NCBI GenBank assembly: GCA_959600905.1
Contig: CAUGNO010000004.1
Coordinates: 115,317 to 179,316 of the forward strand
Source: UMGS1975 sp959600905
GTDB lineage: Bacteria; Bacillota; Clostridia; Christensenellales; QAND01
Reading direction: 5' to 3'
Length of the DNA: 64,000 bases
Position 1 is the first letter of the stretch. Each line of letters opens with the position of its first letter. The translations under genes and the position numbers were made by a program. The notes below the pieces were generated by a model that worked only from the letters and a program-made list of their open reading frames with translations, was not told where the DNA came from and searched no databases. This document shows, piece by piece, positions 26,039-33,733 of this stretch.

Positions 26039-27234
26039 AGCGGTGGGTGCTGATTTGCCTGGCACTGCTCTGCCTTTGGCCTATGACAGCGCTGGCGGAG
26101 GGGCAGGAGGAGCAGCCGCAACAAACGCAGGAGCAGAGCGAAGAGGAATTTGAAACAGAGCTGCAAAATACACTCAACGGACTGGACTTATCCGATTTAC
26201 AACAGGGCTGGGAAGAGGATGAGCTGGCGCAGCAGATTCTGGACGGAGGCAGCTTTAACGACTATATCATCGCATTGGGCAAAGGCGAAAATAAGCTGGA
26301 TGTTATGAATATCCTTTCGATTTTCGGCAGGGGATTTGTGGCGGCGCTGCGCGATAATATGCAGTTGATGGTACAGCTGATTTTGCTGTGCTGTGTGATG
26401 TCGCTTCTGGGCGCCATCGGCCCACGGGTATTATCCGGAGAAGTAGCGGAGGTATGCGGGTTTTTATCGTATGCGCTGGCGGTATCCATTGTAGTGCGGG
26501 CTTTGGTGCAGGCGTTTGTAGTGGGCTCAACTGCCATTGTGGAAATGACCCAGCTGATGCAGGCAATGTTTCCGGTGCTCATTACGCTGCTGACAGCGGT
26601 GGGCGGCCTGGCCAGCGCAGGTATTTTTCAGCCAGCCATGAGCATGCTGACGGGCTTTATCGTGACGATGGTGCATAAGTTTTCGCTGCCGGCCATTTTG
26701 GTAAGCGGCGTTCTAACCGTTGTACAAAATCTTTCGGATAAGATCCGTATTTCGCGCATGACGCAGCTTGTGATGAAATGTGCCACATGGCTGACTGGGC
26801 TTGTATTCGTCATTTTTTTGGGAACTATGGCCATCCAAGGATTGACGGGCTCTACCTATGACGGCGTTACGTTGCGCACGGCCAAGTTTGCAGTGGATAA
26901 ATTCGTGCCGGTGGTGGGCGGGATGTTTTCCGGTACCATGGATACCCTCATCGGCTGTTCGCTTGTTGTGAAAAATGGCGTAGGCGTAATGGGGTTGATC
27001 CTCATTGCGTGCAAGATGGCGTCGCCCGTTATGCAGATCGTGGCGGTAACGCTGATGTTAAAGCTGACAGCAGCGCTGATGCAGCCCTTTGAAGAAAAAC
27101 GTCTGGCAGGCTGTTTACAAGACCTTTCACAGGTAACCACGCTGTTGTATATTGCCGTATTGAGCGTTGGCATCATGATGTTTATCAGCCTGACGCTTTT
27201 GATTCGGGCTGGCACTTTGAATCTGGGAGGGTGA
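26035..27234 (+). CDS. spoIIIAE: Stage III sporulation protein SpoIIIAE
   Basis: A 399-residue polytopic membrane protein with an N-terminal signal peptide (cleavage likely after residue 22, ALA-EG), an acidic Gln/Glu-rich extracytoplasmic segment (about 23-65), and six or more membrane helices. It is the core multi-spanning subunit of the mother cell to forespore channel. ATG 26035 overlaps the spoIIIAD stop. Size matches B. subtilis SpoIIIAE. Confidence 0.94.
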   Translation: MKRWVLICLALLCLWPMTALAEGQEEQPQQTQEQSEEEFETELQNTLNGLDLSDLQQGWEEDELAQQILDGGSFNDYIIALGKGENKLDVMNILSIFGRGFVAALRDNMQLMVQLILLCCVMSLLGAIGPRVLSGEVAEVCGFLSYALAVSIVVRALVQAFVVGSTAIVEMTQLMQAMFPVLITLLTAVGGLASAGIFQPAMSMLTGFIVTMVHKFSLPAILVSGVLTVVQNLSDKIRISRMTQLVMKCATWLTGLVFVIFLGTMAIQGLTGSTYDGVTLRTAKFAVDKFVPVVGGMFSGTMDTLIGCSLVVKNGVGVMGLILIACKMASPVMQIVAVTLMLKLTAALMQPFEEKRLAGCLQDLSQVTTLLYIAVLSVGIMMFISLTLLIRAGTLNLGG

Positions 27235-27239
27235 TGCAA

Positions 27240-27419
27240 ATGCAAGTTACGCTGTATAGCTGGGCCATGACCATTGCGTGTGCTGGGGTGTTGACTGCCC
27301 TGTTTGAGATATTGCTGCCCAGCGGCGGGCTTAAACGCTTTGGCCGGGTAGGCCTAGGGCTGGTTATGACGCTTGCCATGGCCCAGCCGCTGGTGCAATG
27401 GATTTTACAATGGTCATAA
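27240..27419 (+). CDS. spoIIIAF: Truncated (membrane-only) SpoIIIAF
   Basis: Only about 59 residues, with two membrane helices and the conserved FEILLPSGGLKRFGRVGLGLV linker that identifies SpoIIIAF. The family is normally about 200 residues with a C-terminal ring-building domain, which is absent: TAA at 27417 is followed by spoIIIAG after about 50 bases, leaving no room for it. GGGAGGG (27225-27231) best fits ATG 27240; ATG 27234 and GTG 27231 are alternatives. The reading frame is clean and the operon is intact, so this looks like a genuine shortened form and not decay. Confidence 0.8.
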   Translation: MQVTLYSWAMTIACAGVLTALFEILLPSGGLKRFGRVGLGLVMTLAMAQPLVQWILQWS

Positions 27420-27468
27420 CAGAACAAGGACAACATATACATATCAATAACAAGGGGTGATGATACAC

Positions 27469-28008
27469 ATGCATTGGAGGGATGTAAAGCTGCCAAAACT
27501 CAATGCCAAAAGCCTTCAGTATGTGCTATGCGGAGTGCTGATGATTGCATTGCTGCTGCTTTGCTGGCCGCAGCTGTTCGCTTTTGGCAAAACGGAACAG
27601 ACACAAACGGAAGATACCTCTTCCTCTACGTTTAACGCGGAGACAGAAAAGCAGCGATTGGCCAGCATTTTGTCCTCCATCAAGGGGGCAGGGGCGGTGG
27701 AGGTGATGATTACGTACGAAGGGGAAGCGGAAAAGGTGCCGGCCTACGACAACAACTCTACAACCTCTTCCACCGTAGATGCGCAGAACAGAAGCACGAC
27801 CAACCAATCCACCTCCACAAAGCCTGTCTCTGGCGCGGAGGATCTAGTAGTCATCACCGAAAAGCGCCCCCAGGTGCTGGGGGTGGTGATCGTAGCAGAA
27901 GGGGCCAGCGATTTGACCGTGCAGATGGAGCTTTCCAGAGCCGCACAGACTGCGCTGGGCGTGGAAGCATCCAAAGTAGAAGTATTTGAAATGAAACAAA
28001 AGCCTTAA
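27469..28008 (+). CDS. spoIIIAG: Stage III sporulation protein SpoIIIAG
   Basis: A 179-residue protein with one N-terminal membrane helix (about 17-37) and a ring-building domain with GAGAVEVMITYEGEAEK and, after a Ser/Thr/Asn-rich insertion, RPQVLGVVIVAEGA. SpoIIIAG forms a large ring in the intermembrane space. It is shorter than the B. subtilis protein (229). ATG 27469 is chosen over GTG 27457 because the AAGGGG site overlaps the GTG. Confidence 0.9.
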   Translation: MHWRDVKLPKLNAKSLQYVLCGVLMIALLLLCWPQLFAFGKTEQTQTEDTSSSTFNAETEKQRLASILSSIKGAGAVEVMITYEGEAEKVPAYDNNSTTSSTVDAQNRSTTNQSTSTKPVSGAEDLVVITEKRPQVLGVVIVAEGASDLTVQMELSRAAQTALGVEASKVEVFEMKQKP

Positions 28009-28022
28009 AGGGGGATAATGCA

Positions 28023-28598
28023 ATGAAAGTAGAGAAGAAGAACTGGATTTTACTTGGCCTGGTCGCACTGTTGTGCTTTACGGGGTTCTTGAACTATAAG
28101 TTCAACGAAAACATAGGAGACAGCCCACAGGTTGCTATGCAGGAGCCGTCTGCCTCCCCGCAAAGCGGCGACGCTGCCCAGACCGGGGAGCAGGCACAGC
28201 CTACCGCTTCCCAAACAGGAGACGCTGCCCAAGCCAATGCCAGTGCGCTGACTTATTATACGGACTTTAGAAATGAAAGAAAGACCAACCGCGAGCAGCA
28301 GATTGCCTGGCTGGATTCCATCATAAACGATGAAAAATCGGATGAAGACTCTATCAAAGAGGCGAATGAAAAGAAACTGGCGCTCATCAATACGATGGAA
28401 ACGGAAGCCAATACCGAAGGGCTCATCAAGGCAAAAGGATTCAGCGAATGCATTGTGACCATACAAGACGAAACAGCCAATGTGGTAGTGGAGAACACAG
28501 AAGCGTTAACAAGTGCCCAAGCGGCTCAGATCATGGATATTGTGCGCGAGCAAACAGGGGTAAAGAGCGAGAACATCAAAATCATGCCGAGAAAGTAA
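28023..28598 (+). CDS. spoIIIAH: Stage III sporulation protein SpoIIIAH
   Basis: A 191-residue protein: membrane helix (about 9-27), a Ser/Gln/Ala-rich linker with an imperfect internal repeat (two copies of a GDAAQ unit), then the ring-building domain (YYTDFRNERKTNREQQIAWLD to KIMPRK). SpoIIIAH docks with forespore SpoIIQ to zip the two membranes. It closes the operon; no terminator is visible before the next promoter. SpoIIQ is not in this window. Confidence 0.94.
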   Translation: MKVEKKNWILLGLVALLCFTGFLNYKFNENIGDSPQVAMQEPSASPQSGDAAQTGEQAQPTASQTGDAAQANASALTYYTDFRNERKTNREQQIAWLDSIINDEKSDEDSIKEANEKKLALINTMETEANTEGLIKAKGFSECIVTIQDETANVVVENTEALTSAQAAQIMDIVREQTGVKSENIKIMPRK

Positions 28599-28614
28599 CC
28601 CAACGGGAGCAAAG

Positions 28615-28643
28615 TTGTACTATTCAATTAAACCTGGTATAAT
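28615..28643 (+). promoter_or_regulatory. Promoter of the asp23-amaP operon
   Basis: TTGTAC (28615-28620), 17-base spacer, TATAAT (28638-28643) preceded by TGG; a strong SigA-type extended -10 promoter 17 bases after the spoIIIAH stop. Confidence 0.8.
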
Positions 28644-28672
28644 AAAGCAATCTTAGTTGGGAGGTGGCTTCC

Positions 28673-29101
28673 ATGGCAGAAGAAAATATGCAGGAAGTTC
28701 AGATCAGAAACGAAAAGAACGGAAAGATTACGTTTAATAATGATGTAATTGCTACCATTGCAGGCCTGTCCACGGTGGAGGTGGAAGGCGTTGCAGGGAT
28801 GAGCGGCGGCTTTACCTCTGGGGTGGCGGAGCTGCTGGGCCGTAAAAATATGACAAAAGGTGTAAAGGTAGAGGTTGGCACAGAGGAATGTGCTGTGGAC
28901 CTGAATATCATTGTAAAATACGGTGCAAAAATTCCTGAGGTTTGCGAAAACATCCATAAGGAAGTGAAAAAGGGGATCGAAACGATGACGGGCCTGCGCG
29001 TGGTAGAAATCAATATCCATGTGCAGGGTGTTGAGCTGGAAAAGAAAGAGGAAGCAGCCACGGAGGCTACAACAGCTGAGCAGGCGCCCCGCGTGCGGTA
29101 A
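28673..29101 (+). CDS. Asp23/Gls24 family envelope stress protein
   Basis: A 142-residue Asp23/Gls24 protein: TIAGLSTVEVEGVAGMSGGF, then VKVEVGTEECAVDLNIIVKYG and TGLRVVEINIHVQGV. These proteins form cytosolic polymers attached to the membrane by AmaP and are linked to envelope and alkaline stress. GGGAGGTGG precedes ATG 28673. amaP and a DUF2273 gene follow, completing the usual three-gene set, and nusB comes next as in many Clostridia. Confidence 0.92.
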   Translation: MAEENMQEVQIRNEKNGKITFNNDVIATIAGLSTVEVEGVAGMSGGFTSGVAELLGRKNMTKGVKVEVGTEECAVDLNIIVKYGAKIPEVCENIHKEVKKGIETMTGLRVVEINIHVQGVELEKKEEAATEATTAEQAPRVR

Positions 29102-29113
29102 GAAGCATCAGCG

Positions 29114-29148
29114 GCTCCCTTACGTTTTTCGGCAAGGGAGCTGTTGTT
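29114..29148 (+). terminator. Intercistronic hairpin, possible attenuator
   Basis: GCTCCCTT (29114-29121) pairs with AAGGGAGC (29134-29141) and is followed by TGTTGTTTAT. It lies between asp23 and amaP and could lower expression of the downstream genes or protect the asp23 mRNA 3' end. The T-run is poor, so full termination is unlikely. Confidence 0.5.
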
Positions 29149-29188
29149 TATCACAAAAGAGGACAAGCCCTTAGGAGGGAATAAAAGG

Positions 29189-29707
29189 ATGAAAGCAAGC
29201 GAAAGACTACTTTTGATTCTCGCAATGCTGATTTTGATCTGCCTAAGCGTTGGCGTGGCGCTGGTTGCATGCGGAGCAGTGCCCATGGTAGAGGTGATGA
29301 CTGCGCTGCGTACACTTTGGGTACAGATCGCCGTTGTATTGGTGGCGCTCTGTATTTGCCTGTTGGCCATTCGCTGCATGTGGATAGGCTTGGGAGACAA
29401 TGGCGGAAAGCCACAGCAGATGGCTACGCTGTCTGTATCGCCGACGGGGGATGTGCGTATTGCCCAGGAAGCGATTGCGGATTTTTGCGTGCAGACGGCA
29501 AAGCAGGTAGAAGGTGTGCAGAGTGCCCAATGCAAACTGATGCAAAAGGAAGTCGGCATTACGATTTTGATGACGCTATTGGCCGGTGTAGAGAGCAACC
29601 TTGTGGACCTGGCTGCTACCGTACAGGGCAGAATTAAGCAGATGTTGGAAGCCTCCTGTGGCATTACGGATGCTGCGGTAGAGGTGCTTTTTGAAAAAAA
29701 GGCATAA
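29189..29707 (+). CDS. amaP: Alkaline shock membrane anchor protein AmaP
   Basis: A 172-residue protein with two membrane helices (about 7-30 and 43-65) followed by a soluble domain related to Asp23 itself (EAIADFCVQTAKQVEGVQSA). AmaP anchors Asp23 polymers to the membrane. TTAGGAGGG at 29171-29179 supports ATG 29189. The arrangement with asp23 upstream and a DUF2273 gene downstream is characteristic. Confidence 0.88.
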   Translation: MKASERLLLILAMLILICLSVGVALVACGAVPMVEVMTALRTLWVQIAVVLVALCICLLAIRCMWIGLGDNGGKPQQMATLSVSPTGDVRIAQEAIADFCVQTAKQVEGVQSAQCKLMQKEVGITILMTLLAGVESNLVDLAATVQGRIKQMLEASCGITDAAVEVLFEKKA

Positions 29708-29726
29708 TGGAGGAAAGGGAGCAAGG

Positions 29727-29948
29727 ATGGATAACAACCGTTTCTCCTCATTTTTTGGAGGAAATGCAGACAAATGGATAGGGGGATTTATCGGCCTTAT
29801 CCTGGCGCTGGTCGTGCTGGAATTTGGGATCTTACGAACCATTTTCATCCTGGCCTGCGTGGGGGTTGGTGTGTACTTTGGCTCCAAAAAGGAAAACAGA
29901 GAGAGATTTTCCAGATTGGTGCAGGAATTGTTTTCCCATAACAAATAA
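29727..29948 (+). CDS. DUF2273 small membrane protein
   Basis: A 73-residue protein with two hydrophobic helices in about residues 17-53 (GGFIGLILALVVLEFGILRTIF), matching the DUF2273 family regularly found between amaP and nusB. The function is unknown; a role in the Asp23 membrane complex is inferred from context. GGGAGCAAGG precedes ATG 29727. Confidence 0.85.
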   Translation: MDNNRFSSFFGGNADKWIGGFIGLILALVVLEFGILRTIFILACVGVGVYFGSKKENRERFSRLVQELFSHNK

Positions 29949-29969
29949 ATGTTAGAGTAGAGGGATACT

Positions 29970-30395
29970 ATGTCGCGTAAGATTGCCCGTGATGCCGCTA
30001 TGCGTATGCTGTATGCGTATGAGCTGACCGGAGAACTGAACCAAGATATGATTCAAGAGACCATTGAGCCTGCAGCGCTGGATGCAGAGGATATGAAGTA
30101 TCTAAAGCAGATTACTGAAGGCGCAGTGGAACAGAGAGCCTCCTTGGATACGTTGATTGAGCAAAATGCAGTGGGTTGGCGTTTATCCAGGATTGGGAAA
30201 GTGGACCTTTCCATCCTAAGGCTGGCCATCTATGAGATGCTGTGCCGTGAGGATGTGCCGGAATCCGTTGCCATCAATGAGGCGGTGGAGCTGGCCAAAA
30301 AATACAGCGAACCAAAGAGTAAGCAGTTTATCAATGGGATTTTGGGAAGCATCTCGAGATCCAAGAAAAAAGAAGAGGAAGAAAAGAGCCAATGA
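29970..30395 (+). CDS. nusB: Transcription antitermination factor NusB
   Basis: A 141-residue all-helical NusB protein (ARDAAMRMLYAYELTG; VGWRLSRIGKVDLSILRLA; INEAVELAKKYSEPKSKQFINGILG). With S10 it binds boxA RNA to prevent premature termination in rRNA operons. It heads the nusB-tsaD-like-xseA-xseB-ispA-OLE-oapA-dxs run and overlaps the next gene by four bases (ATGA). folD, often found after nusB, is absent here. Confidence 0.95.
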   Translation: MSRKIARDAAMRMLYAYELTGELNQDMIQETIEPAALDAEDMKYLKQITEGAVEQRASLDTLIEQNAVGWRLSRIGKVDLSILRLAIYEMLCREDVPESVAINEAVELAKKYSEPKSKQFINGILGSISRSKKKEEEEKSQ

Positions 30396-31327
30396 GAGCT
30401 TGGCTGGGGATAGATACCAGTAATTATGTGACGAGCGCAGCGCTTGTCGGGGAAAACGGACAGGTGCTGTATCATGGTCGACAACCATTGCCAGTAGAAC
30501 ACGGTGCGCTAGGCCTTCGGCAAAGCGACGCTGTGTTTTGTCATATACGGCAAATTCCAGCGTTGATGCGCTGCGCGTTTGAAGATGCGGGAAAAGTGAC
30601 GCTGGCAGGCGTTGGCGTTAGCACACAGCCCCGAAAGACGGAAGGTTCATATATGCCGGTCTTTTTGGCGGGCAAGGCGGTGGCGGATGGTGTAGCCAGC
30701 GCCGCAGGCGTGCCCATAGATTATTTTTCGCATCAGCAGGGGCATATCCGCGCAGCAGAGATCGGCCTGGAAACACCGGAGACATATTTGGGTGTTCATT
30801 TATCTGGCGGAACCACCGAGATTTTGAAAATCTGCCAAAAAGGTTATACGGCCGAGATTTTGGGGGCTACGCAAGACATTGCGGCCGGTCAGTGGGTAGA
30901 CCGTACCGGGGTGAAGCTTGGCTTGGATTTTCCGGCTGGCCGCGCGTTGGAGACATTGGCCTGCCAAACGGAAACAGCAGCCCCCTTTACCGTCACGGTA
31001 AAGGGCATAGATCTATTCTTTTCCGGTGCCGAAACGCAGACAAAACAAGCCATAGATAAAGGCGTTGCAAAAGAAGAGATTGCCAGGGGTGTGTTTGTAT
31101 CGCTTGGCCGTGCATTGTCCAAGGCAATTATACGGGCGCACCAAGCGACGGGGTTAGCGTATGCGCTGGTGGCGGGCGGTGTATCGGCCAATCAATTGGT
31201 AAAAGCAGTGGTGACAGAGCGCTGTGCTAAGATGGCAAAACAATTGAAGGTCGCTTTCGCCGATCCGCTGTACGCAGGCGACAATGCAGTTGGTATTGCG
31301 CTTTTGGCAAAGGAGACGAGATGCTAA
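30392..31327 (+). CDS. TsaD-like O-sialoglycoprotein endopeptidase-family paralogue
   Basis: A 311-residue ASKHA-fold protein related to TsaD, the enzyme of tRNA t6A synthesis. It begins WLGIDTSNYVTSAAL, keeps the HQQGH metal-binding pair near residue 127, VHLSGGTTEIL and LVAGGVSANQ. Several TsaD blocks are altered and it is shorter than TsaD (about 335), which suggests a clostridial paralogue rather than the t6A enzyme. Its location between nusB and xseA is known in Clostridia. Biochemical role unknown. It overlaps nusB and xseA by a few bases at each end. Confidence 0.78.
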   Translation: MRAWLGIDTSNYVTSAALVGENGQVLYHGRQPLPVEHGALGLRQSDAVFCHIRQIPALMRCAFEDAGKVTLAGVGVSTQPRKTEGSYMPVFLAGKAVADGVASAAGVPIDYFSHQQGHIRAAEIGLETPETYLGVHLSGGTTEILKICQKGYTAEILGATQDIAAGQWVDRTGVKLGLDFPAGRALETLACQTETAAPFTVTVKGIDLFFSGAETQTKQAIDKGVAKEEIARGVFVSLGRALSKAIIRAHQATGLAYALVAGGVSANQLVKAVVTERCAKMAKQLKVAFADPLYAGDNAVGIALLAKETRC

Positions 31328-32565
31328 AAGAATTGTTGAATATGATGACGATCAGCGTAACGCAGCTTAACGAGTATGCGGGCCGGCTGATTGCGGGGGA
31401 TGAAATGCTGCAGGGCCTGCTGGTGGAGGGAGAGCTTTCCAATTTTAAGGCGCACTCTTCCGGGCACTGGTATTTTACGCTAAAGGATGCTCAGTCGTCT
31501 GTACGTTGTGTTATGTTTCGGCAATACAATCGCAGCGTGAATTTTCGGCCGGCGGACGGCATGAAGGTGATCATCGGAGGCGGCGCCAATTTATATTTGA
31601 GAGATGGCGCCTTTCAGCTGTATGCACAGACCATGGCCAATGCAGGCTTGGGTATGCTCTATGAAAAATATGAGGCGCTGAAGGCAAAGCTGGCTGCAGA
31701 AGGTTTGTTTGATGCTGCTCATAAAAAGCCTCTGCCTAGATTTCCGCGCAGGGTAGGCGTTATTACCTCGCCCACAGGGGCGGTGATTCGAGATATCATC
31801 AATGTTTCTACACGGAGAAACCCTGGCGTGGATATTCTATTGGTGCCTTGCCGGGTGCAGGGAGATGGAGCTGCGGAGGAAATGGCACAAGCCCTGGAAA
31901 CCTTGCAGAGCACAGAGGGGATTGATGTCATTCTCATTGGCAGGGGTGGCGGAAGCCTGGAGGATCTTTGGGCATTCAACGAAGAAAGCCTAGCCAGGGC
32001 GGTATATGCATGCAAAATACCGGTGGTGAGCTGTGTAGGGCATGAAACGGACACAACAATGGTAGACTATGTAGCGGATCTCCGAGTACCTACGCCTTCT
32101 GCTGCGGCGGAGCTGGCGGTTCCCCATGTGGATGGATGGCGGCAAACCATTGATTTTCTCATGGAGTCCATGGCCAAACAGGTGGAGCAGGCGCTGCATA
32201 CAAGAGAGAGCCAGCTGGGCCTCTTGCGGCGGAGCGGACCGATGGTCAAGCTGGAAATGCGGATAGATCAATGGACGCAGCAGGTGAATCAGCTGAGAAG
32301 GCAAACCGAGCTGCATGCCATACAAGCCCTGGATAGACAAGAACAGGCGTGGAGGGCTTTGGCGGCGCGCACAGAAGCACTCAGCCCGCAGCATGCATTG
32401 AAAAGAGGATATGCAATACTGCGAGATCAGGCAGGCACATTGCTGACAAGTAAACAGCAGACAAAAAAAAATGAACCGTTTACCGTAATATTTGCAGACG
32501 GTACTGCACAGGCTGTTTGGAAAGACACAAAGGAGGAAGGCCAATGCCCGCAAAACAACAACTGA
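31321..32565 (+). CDS. xseA: Exodeoxyribonuclease VII large subunit
   Basis: A 414-residue XseA: OB-fold DNA-binding domain (about 1-110; VEGELSNFKAHSSGHWYFTLKD), catalytic domain (RRVGVITSPTGAVIRDI; LIGRGGGSLEDLWAFNEE; SCVGHETDTTMVDYVAD) and a C-terminal coiled coil binding XseB (about 270-380). It degrades single-stranded DNA to oligonucleotides. ATG 31321 is kept because AAAGGAGAC precedes it, although Met8-Met9 could also serve. It overlaps the previous gene by seven bases. Confidence 0.95.
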   Translation: MLKELLNMMTISVTQLNEYAGRLIAGDEMLQGLLVEGELSNFKAHSSGHWYFTLKDAQSSVRCVMFRQYNRSVNFRPADGMKVIIGGGANLYLRDGAFQLYAQTMANAGLGMLYEKYEALKAKLAAEGLFDAAHKKPLPRFPRRVGVITSPTGAVIRDIINVSTRRNPGVDILLVPCRVQGDGAAEEMAQALETLQSTEGIDVILIGRGGGSLEDLWAFNEESLARAVYACKIPVVSCVGHETDTTMVDYVADLRVPTPSAAAELAVPHVDGWRQTIDFLMESMAKQVEQALHTRESQLGLLRRSGPMVKLEMRIDQWTQQVNQLRRQTELHAIQALDRQEQAWRALAARTEALSPQHALKRGYAILRDQAGTLLTSKQQTKKNEPFTVIFADGTAQAVWKDTKEEGQCPQNNN

Positions 32566-32759
32566 CACTGGAACAAGCAATGACGGAACTGGAGGCCATG
32601 GCCCAGGAAATGGAAACCCCAGGCCTATCCATAGACAAGATGATGGAATATTACGAAAAGAGCAACGAATTGGCAGCATTTTGCCAGGAAAAGCTCAATG
32701 GATATAGAGCCAGAATTGCAAAGATACAGGAAGGAAAGGAAATAGAGATTGAAGCCTGA
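32544..32759 (+). CDS. xseB: Exodeoxyribonuclease VII small subunit
   Basis: A 71-residue helical protein (LTLEQAMTELEAMAQEMETP; SIDKMMEYYEKSNELAAFCQ) that binds several copies along the XseA coiled coil. AAAGGAGGAAGG precedes ATG 32544, which overlaps the end of xseA by 22 bases. It overlaps ispA by 11 bases. Confidence 0.94.
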   Translation: MPAKQQLTLEQAMTELEAMAQEMETPGLSIDKMMEYYEKSNELAAFCQEKLNGYRARIAKIQEGKEIEIEA

Positions 32760-33624
32760 GGCATATCAAAAACGGTACGAAGCGTATGTATCTCTGATAG
32801 AACCTGCTTTAACCAAAGCGCTCGAGGGGAGGCTGGCGCCTTTACAACAAAGCATGGCGTACAGCTTGCTGGCAGGGGGAAAGCGTCTACGGCCTGTATT
32901 AACATTGGCCTGTTGTGATCTTTTGGGAGGCAGCGTGGAAGAGGCTGTGCCGTTTGCCGCTGCGGTGGAAATGATCCATGCGTATTCTTTGATCCATGAT
33001 GATCTGCCGTGTATGGATGATGACGATTTAAGGCGGGGCAAGCCGACCAACCATAAGGTATTTGGAGAAGCGATGGCGGTGCTGTCGGGAGATGGGCTGC
33101 AAAGCCTGGCCTATGAGACGATGTTGAGCCAAGGGTATAATGAAAACGCCTGGAAGGCTGTGCGCGCTGTGGCCCAGGGGGCAGGCAGTATGGGAATGGT
33201 ATCCGGACAGGTACGGGATATGCAGGCAACAGGGCAGGAAGTATCAGCGGAGACATTGCAAAAGATCCATGCGGAAAAAACAGGCGCGCTGATTTTGGCT
33301 GCCTGCTTGGCAGGGGCATATATGGCGGGAGCAAAGGCGCAGGACATAGAAAGCATAACAGGCTATGCTAAGGCACTTGGGCTTGCGTTTCAGATCGCAG
33401 ATGATATTCTCGACGTTACCTCTACAGCAGAAGAATTGGGGAAAACGCCGGGAAAAGACGAGAAAGAACACAAGACCACCTATGTGAGCCTATATGGCGT
33501 GGAAAGGGCACAGCAGCTGGCAGAACAGGCTGCCGAGCAGGCCCAGCAGGCTCTGGTACGCTTCGGCAGAAAGGCGGAATTTTTGAGTATTACGGCGCAA
33601 AAGGCAGTAAAACGAAGAAAATAA
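32749..33624 (+). CDS. ispA: Polyprenyl (farnesyl/geranyl) diphosphate synthase
   Basis: A 291-residue trans-prenyltransferase. The first aspartate-rich motif is HDDLPCMDDDDLRRGKPTNH near residues 83-102, and the second is FQIADDILDVTST near 215. GGKRLRP, the IPP-binding loop, is near residue 44. It builds C15 (or C20) diphosphate from IPP and DMAPP for quinone, polyprenyl carrier or related pathways. It starts with TTG 32749 inside xseB behind AAGGAAAGGAAAT. It is the last protein gene before the OLE RNA. Confidence 0.93.
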   Translation: MKPEAYQKRYEAYVSLIEPALTKALEGRLAPLQQSMAYSLLAGGKRLRPVLTLACCDLLGGSVEEAVPFAAAVEMIHAYSLIHDDLPCMDDDDLRRGKPTNHKVFGEAMAVLSGDGLQSLAYETMLSQGYNENAWKAVRAVAQGAGSMGMVSGQVRDMQATGQEVSAETLQKIHAEKTGALILAACLAGAYMAGAKAQDIESITGYAKALGLAFQIADDILDVTSTAEELGKTPGKDEKEHKTTYVSLYGVERAQQLAEQAAEQAQQALVRFGRKAEFLSITAQKAVKRRK

Positions 33625-33697
33625 AGGGTTATGCAAAGCAAAAAACTCAGCCGTCACCCTAGAATCACAGAGACAGGGCCTTGCGCAAAAAAAGCAT

Positions 33698-33727
33698 TTG
33701 CGCGTATGGCTCCTTGCTTGATATAAT
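33698..33727 (+). promoter_or_regulatory. Promoter of the OLE RNA
   Basis: TTGCGC (33698-33703), 18-base spacer, TATAAT (33722-33727). The predicted start, about seven bases on, falls at 33734, exactly where the RNA's closing helix begins. A perfect 7-bp inverted repeat, GCGCAAA (33683-33689) with TTTGCGC (33697-33703), covers the -35 element, which could mark an upstream mRNA end or a protein-binding site. Confidence 0.65.
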
Positions 33728-33733
33728 ACAATT

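Noticed and set aside
27240..27468. Frameshifted full-length SpoIIIAF
   Set aside because: Only about 50 bases separate its stop from the next gene, so a frameshift cannot hide 140 codons.
28699..29751. 350-codon antisense open frame over asp23-amaP
   Set aside because: It spans two well-recognised genes and an intergenic hairpin; no support on the minus strand.
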